Shown: in pieces, positions 60,684 through 64,000 of the stretch | Layout of the letters: every line of letters starts with the position of its first letter | How positions within the stretch are numbered: position 1 is the first letter of the stretch | The notes under the pieces: generated by a model | What the model was told of the DNA's origin: nothing | Databases searched by the model: none | Seen by the model: only the letters and a program-made list of their open reading frames with translations | Made by a program: the position numbers and the translations under genes | Assembly: GCF_021545845.1 (NCBI RefSeq) | Contig: NZ_CP088924.1 | Span: forward strand, 124,001 to 188,000 | Length of the DNA: 64,000 bases | Source of the DNA: Rhodanobacter thiooxydans | GTDB lineage: Bacteria > Pseudomonadota > Gammaproteobacteria > Xanthomonadales > Rhodanobacteraceae | Direction: 5' to 3'

Positions 60684-61745
60684 ATGACCGACCATTTGGA
60701 GCAATCCGCCGCGTCGTTTCGCGACAACCGCTCAAATGACGCCTCGATAGGCGAGGAGGGCGGAGCGGTCCGCCTTGAGCCGGCGGAGAGACCGGTGTCC
60801 CCGCAACTTCGCGCCTCGGCAGAGCGGTTCGTCGCGGCCGTCGACGACGAGTGCCTTGCGGTCGCCGGGGGGCCTTTCCATGTCCTGACAAGAACGCTCC
60901 CCTTTCTGCAGGCAGACTCAACCGAGGACGAGACACCCCAGTGGGTACCTCTGCGTTGCGTCATTGGAGAGTCTTGGCGATGGACAGAGCCTGCGGAGCG
61001 TCCTGGCCGTGAGGACCTGGAGGCCTACCTGGTGTCTCCCGCGCGGGCCCATCGTAACGACCCGGATGCTGCGTCAGGCTGGTGGGTACCGGAGCTAGGT
61101 ATCGGCGCCATGCACGAAGGCAAGAACCGCGTCCGCTACCTTCGCGAAACCTGTGGTGCTTCGCTCATGCCGGCCCTGATGAGTACGCTTCGATTTCCTG
61201 GGCCTGACCGGCTTTGCTTGCTGACCGCCGATGCTGCTCCTGGGCCGTTTTACGCCCTGATGCTGGACAAGCGCTGGCTGACGTTACTTCAACATCCTTC
61301 CCTTTCCCTGCCGCTGCTGCGGTCCTACGGGATCTTCCCTACAGCATGGCCTTACCACCTCCCCGCGATCGAGGAGCTGCTGGGCTCGTGTTCGTGGCAG
61401 GCCTATGCCCACGGAACGCCGTTTGCGTTGGATGTCGACGCGTGGCAGCGGCGCCAGCGTGGGCAGAAGGAACGGCTCCACGGTGACGCATTCGGCCTGG
61501 TCGACAGCTCACCGCACTGGCCAGGCGTCCGACGCCTCGCTTGGAGCGCCGCCGCAATCGGCGTGCTGGGCGGTGTGATAACGGCACTGAGTGGCGGTCA
61601 CCTCGCGGTGTTTGGAGCGGCGGCGCTCACTGCCACCTCGGTGGTGACCGGGGCGCTGCTGGCGCTCAGCACCCCGTTGATCTCAGCCCCCCGCTCTGTT
61701 TGGGCGCCCGGTCAAGGCCAGTCCAAATCGGACGGGCTCGAATAG
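60684..61745 (+). CDS. Hypothetical protein, C-terminal membrane anchor
   Basis: 353 residues. The first 290 are soluble with a segment ELGIGAMHEGKNRVRYLRETCG that recalls the G-x-x-R(V/H) loop of ParB/sulfiredoxin folds, though the rest does not match ParB. Two C-terminal helices (LAWSAAAIGVLGGVITALSGGHL and VFGAAALTATSVVTGALLALST) anchor it. ATG at 60684. No family could be given. Confidence 0.6.
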   Translation: MTDHLEQSAASFRDNRSNDASIGEEGGAVRLEPAERPVSPQLRASAERFVAAVDDECLAVAGGPFHVLTRTLPFLQADSTEDETPQWVPLRCVIGESWRWTEPAERPGREDLEAYLVSPARAHRNDPDAASGWWVPELGIGAMHEGKNRVRYLRETCGASLMPALMSTLRFPGPDRLCLLTADAAPGPFYALMLDKRWLTLLQHPSLSLPLLRSYGIFPTAWPYHLPAIEELLGSCSWQAYAHGTPFALDVDAWQRRQRGQKERLHGDAFGLVDSSPHWPGVRRLAWSAAAIGVLGGVITALSGGHLAVFGAAALTATSVVTGALLALSTPLISAPRSVWAPGQGQSKSDGLE

Positions 61746-61848
61746 TGCTCCGTGTCCAGCCCGTCATGCCCGCAGCGGGTTGAATCCGTCCAGGTGATGA
61801 GCGGTACCCTTAACTGCCCGCTGGCCCGCGGGCCATCAGACGAGCGCC

Positions 61849-62130
61849 ATGAGCCGACGAGTGCAAAATCGTTTCCGCGATCCGATGCTGCGCAAGCAAT
61901 TCGACGCGCTCATTGACGCCTATCGCCGCGGCCACCCGAGCCTTCTGGGTCCTGACGGCACGAAGCAACGAGGCAACGCCGCCGCCCAGGCATTCTGGTC
62001 CGGTTTCGACAGCGGCGACGTTTGCCGTCTGTACCCGACGCCCGCTTCCCGGCGCACGATTGCTTACGCGTGCTTCCGGGCCGGCCAAGAGGCGACGTGG
62101 TTGCCGCGACCGGTCTGCCTGCCAGGGTAG
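61849..62130 (+). CDS. Small conserved-looking hypothetical protein
   Basis: 93 residues, basic. DPMLRKQFDALIDAYRRGHPSLLG then AFWSGFDSGDVCRLYPTP and IAYACFRAGQE look like a compact helical protein of the kind seen on plasmids. GAGC-type weak ribosome site; ATG at 61849. Unknown function. Confidence 0.55.
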   Translation: MSRRVQNRFRDPMLRKQFDALIDAYRRGHPSLLGPDGTKQRGNAAAQAFWSGFDSGDVCRLYPTPASRRTIAYACFRAGQEATWLPRPVCLPG

Positions 62131-62208
62131 GCGCGAATCGTCGACATCTTTCGTGGCCGCCCATGGGGCTGACTCTGTCTTCCGACTTTCATTACGCCGG
62201 AGACCGCC

Positions 62209-62907
62209 ATGCCCACCGCCAGTGTGCTCACCATGCCCGCCCTTCGCGTCGCCGTTGAACAGGCCTTGGACGCGAAGGTGTTCTACCAGGAGGACTTCAA
62301 GCAGGCCTGCCGTGCCGGATGGGATGCCGCCGTGCCCGTCACGGAGGCGAGGCTGGCGGACGTAATGCAGGACGCGGACACTCCCTTCGACGCCCGCCGC
62401 GAGAACGAGCGCGCTGCGCGCGAGACGCTGTTGGCGGGGCCGCGCGGTGCATGGGTGGTGGTCCGCACCGCCTTTGGACATGGCCGAGAGGGTTACCTCG
62501 CCCTCATCCACGATGGCTTCGGTACCGTGCACGCTCGCTCCGACGGTTGGGCTGCCTTCCCGACCTTCGACGCGGTCGTTGACCGAATGATCGGGTCGGA
62601 GGTGTATGACCTGCGGCGAATGATTGAGGCCGAGCGCGAGCGTGCCGCCTGCGTCGCAGCAGTCGCCTTCCTGCAGCTGAGGGTCGGCACCCGACTCCGG
62701 CAGGTTGCCTTGGGCGGCATCACCTACAGCACCGCGGTGGTCGCCGAGATCCACGAGGCGTCCGGCCGCGTCACCCTGGTATTGACCAAGCGCGGCTCGT
62801 CCAAGCGCTATCGCGGCATCGTGCCGGCGACGGTCCTGGTTCCTCGTGCAGAAAATCGCCGGGCCGGACCGATGGTCGTCGTCAACGGCGAGGCCGCAGC
62901 GGCGTGA
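62209..62907 (+). CDS. Hypothetical protein upstream of the methyltransferase
   Basis: 232 residues. Helical N-terminus (VAVEQALDAKVFYQEDFKQACRAGWD), then strands (GAWVVVRTAFGHGREGYLALIHDGFG) and a C-terminal beta segment (TLVLTKRGSSKRYRGIVPATVLV). GGAGACC precedes the ATG. Stop and methyltransferase start overlap as GTGA, so these two genes are coupled. No family recognised. Confidence 0.6.
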   Translation: MPTASVLTMPALRVAVEQALDAKVFYQEDFKQACRAGWDAAVPVTEARLADVMQDADTPFDARRENERAARETLLAGPRGAWVVVRTAFGHGREGYLALIHDGFGTVHARSDGWAAFPTFDAVVDRMIGSEVYDLRRMIEAERERAACVAAVAFLQLRVGTRLRQVALGGITYSTAVVAEIHEASGRVTLVLTKRGSSKRYRGIVPATVLVPRAENRRAGPMVVVNGEAAAA

Positions 62908-64000
62908 GCGCGGGTGACGGCGGGGTAGGGCATCCGCTCTTCGAGCACGTCGCGGCGGCCTACAGCGACAGCGACGACGGGCGGCTCGATAACGCCAGCC
63001 TGTATCGGATGGTCGCCGAGCGTGCTGGCATTCCTGAGAGTAAGCGACGGGCGCGCTCGCCTATCGGACGAACCGGTCAGCTGCACAGCCCGGTGGAACG
63101 CGCGATTCGCTGGCATACCCAGACACTCAAGCACATGGGCGCCATCCGCAGGGTCGACGGGGAGCGAGGTGTGTGGGAGCTGGTGGAACGCACGCGCCAG
63201 GGCCTTCACGTGCCGGCGGTGCCGGTCAAGCTGGTGGCCTTCTCCACCGCACTTGGCGTCGCGATCTGGGGCGACAACCGCGGCGTGATTGCCAACCTCG
63301 ATGAGCCGATCCACCTGGTCCTGACGTCTCCTCCCTATCCCTTGCGCAAGCCGCGGGCCTACGGCAACGTGCCGGTGTCCGAATACGTCGACTTCATCGT
63401 GCACGCGATCGAACCTCTGGTGCGCACGCTGGTGCGCGGCGGTTCCATGGCACTGAACCTGTCCAATGACGTGTTCATGGCATCGAGTCCTGCCCGGTCC
63501 ACCTACCTCGAACGCCTCATCATTGCGCTGGAAGACCGCCTCGGCCTTCAGCTGATGGATCGTCTGCCGTGGGTCAACCTGAGCAAGGCGCCCGGCCCGA
63601 TCGCCTGGGCGTCGAAGGAGCGCATCCACCTCAACGTGGGATTCGAGCCGATCATCTGGATGTGCAATGCGCCGCGCGAGTCCTTTGCGGACAACCGGCG
63701 CGTCCTCGAGCCGCACACCGAGAAGCATCGCCAACTCATCGCCGCGGGCGGCACTGCAGTGGAGGGCGACTACTCCGACGGCGCGTACCGGCGCCGGGCA
63801 GGGGCCTTTGGCCGCGAGACCGCGGGGCGCATACCGAAGAACGTGCTTATGCGGGGACACCGGTGCGCCGACGCGATGGCGACGCGGCGCGACGCACAGA
63901 GGCTCGGTCTGCCGCCCCATGGCGCCGTCATGCCCACGTCCGTAGCGGACTTCCTTGTGCGCTACCTGACCGAACCGGGCCAGCTCGTGGTCGATCCGTT
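62904..64000 (+). CDS. DNA methyltransferase with N-terminal winged helix, 3' end outside window
   Basis: At least 365 residues; the frame stays open to the right edge. Motif IV LTSPPYPL around residue 142 identifies an N4-cytosine or N6-adenine methyltransferase of the beta class. The last visible residues PGQLVVDPF start the SAM-binding motif I (DPFxGS), which by the circular permutation of this class comes late. The N-terminal 120 residues include SLYRMVAERAGIP and ERAIRWHTQTLKHMGAIRRV, a possible winged helix. No restriction enzyme is adjacent, so an orphan, plasmid-protecting methylase is likely. GTG at 62904 overlaps the upstream stop. Confidence 0.85.
   Translation, partial: MSAGDGGVGHPLFEHVAAAYSDSDDGRLDNASLYRMVAERAGIPESKRRARSPIGRTGQLHSPVERAIRWHTQTLKHMGAIRRVDGERGVWELVERTRQGLHVPAVPVKLVAFSTALGVAIWGDNRGVIANLDEPIHLVLTSPPYPLRKPRAYGNVPVSEYVDFIVHAIEPLVRTLVRGGSMALNLSNDVFMASSPARSTYLERLIIALEDRLGLQLMDRLPWVNLSKAPGPIAWASKERIHLNVGFEPIIWMCNAPRESFADNRRVLEPHTEKHRQLIAAGGTAVEGDYSDGAYRRRAGAFGRETAGRIPKNVLMRGHRCADAMATRRDAQRLGLPPHGAVMPTSVADFLVRYLTEPGQLVVDP

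Noticed and set aside
62808..63920. A 370-codon minus-strand open frame at the right edge
   Set aside because: The plus strand in the same place encodes a methyltransferase with the SPPY motif and stays open to the window end; the minus frame has no recognisable features.

Overview
The window looks like about 64 kb of a large conjugative element, most likely a plasmid, from a G+C-rich gammaproteobacterium. A xanthomonad-type host (Stenotrophomonas, Lysobacter or Xanthomonas relatives) fits the composition, gene style and GGAG-type ribosome binding sites, but this is an inference. Plasmid rather than chromosome is suggested by two partition systems (ParA/ParB and an actin-like ParM), a winged-helix Rep-like protein, an array of palindromic sites, and an F-type mating apparatus. 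No IS element, CRISPR array, rRNA or tRNA was recognised.

Left arm (1-20 kb), accessory genes: the 3' part of an error-prone polymerase dnaE2/imuC, a CoiA-like nuclease, an H-NS-like protein, a KfrA-like coiled-coil protein, a tightly overlapping antitoxin / RES toxin / tyrosine recombinase operon, a single-chain MmeI-type restriction-modification enzyme, several unknown proteins, a decayed SRAP/YedK gene, a DsbD-alpha protein and a RelA/SpoT synthetase.

Transfer region (20.5-46 kb), on the minus strand. One operon reads 137-aa protein, traL, traE, traK, traB, traV, pilin, traC, trbI-like, S26 protease, trbC-traW fusion, csrA-like, traU, then traN in two pieces plus two unknown genes. A second block reads FlhD-like, FlhC-like, traF, traH, traG. 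The order (pilin after traV, separate F-H-G block, FlhDC-type activator) resembles IncC plasmids and SXT/R391 ICEs more than F. The relaxase and coupling protein are not in the window.

Maintenance region (46-55 kb): a UvrD-like helicase, the Rep-like protein, a probable small RNA antisense to the rep leader, nine 17-bp palindromes, ParB, ParA, a ParR-candidate and ParM. A short inverted-repeat-rich stretch then precedes a MobI-like gene and is the best oriT candidate.

Right arm (55-64 kb), on the plus strand: MobI, then a compact operon of unknown purpose (small protein, membrane-anchored S49 peptidase, CFI-box protein, helical protein, membrane-anchored Cas4-like nuclease) closed by a clear terminator. 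Small unknown proteins and a DNA methyltransferase cut by the window edge follow.

The most promising undescribed items are the right-arm S49/CFI-box/Cas4-like operon, the RES toxin-antitoxin module fused transcriptionally to a recombinase, a tandem FlhD-like activator paired with a CsrA homologue, the two-piece TraN with repeated Cys-rich modules and a Calx-beta domain, and the candidate rep-control RNA.
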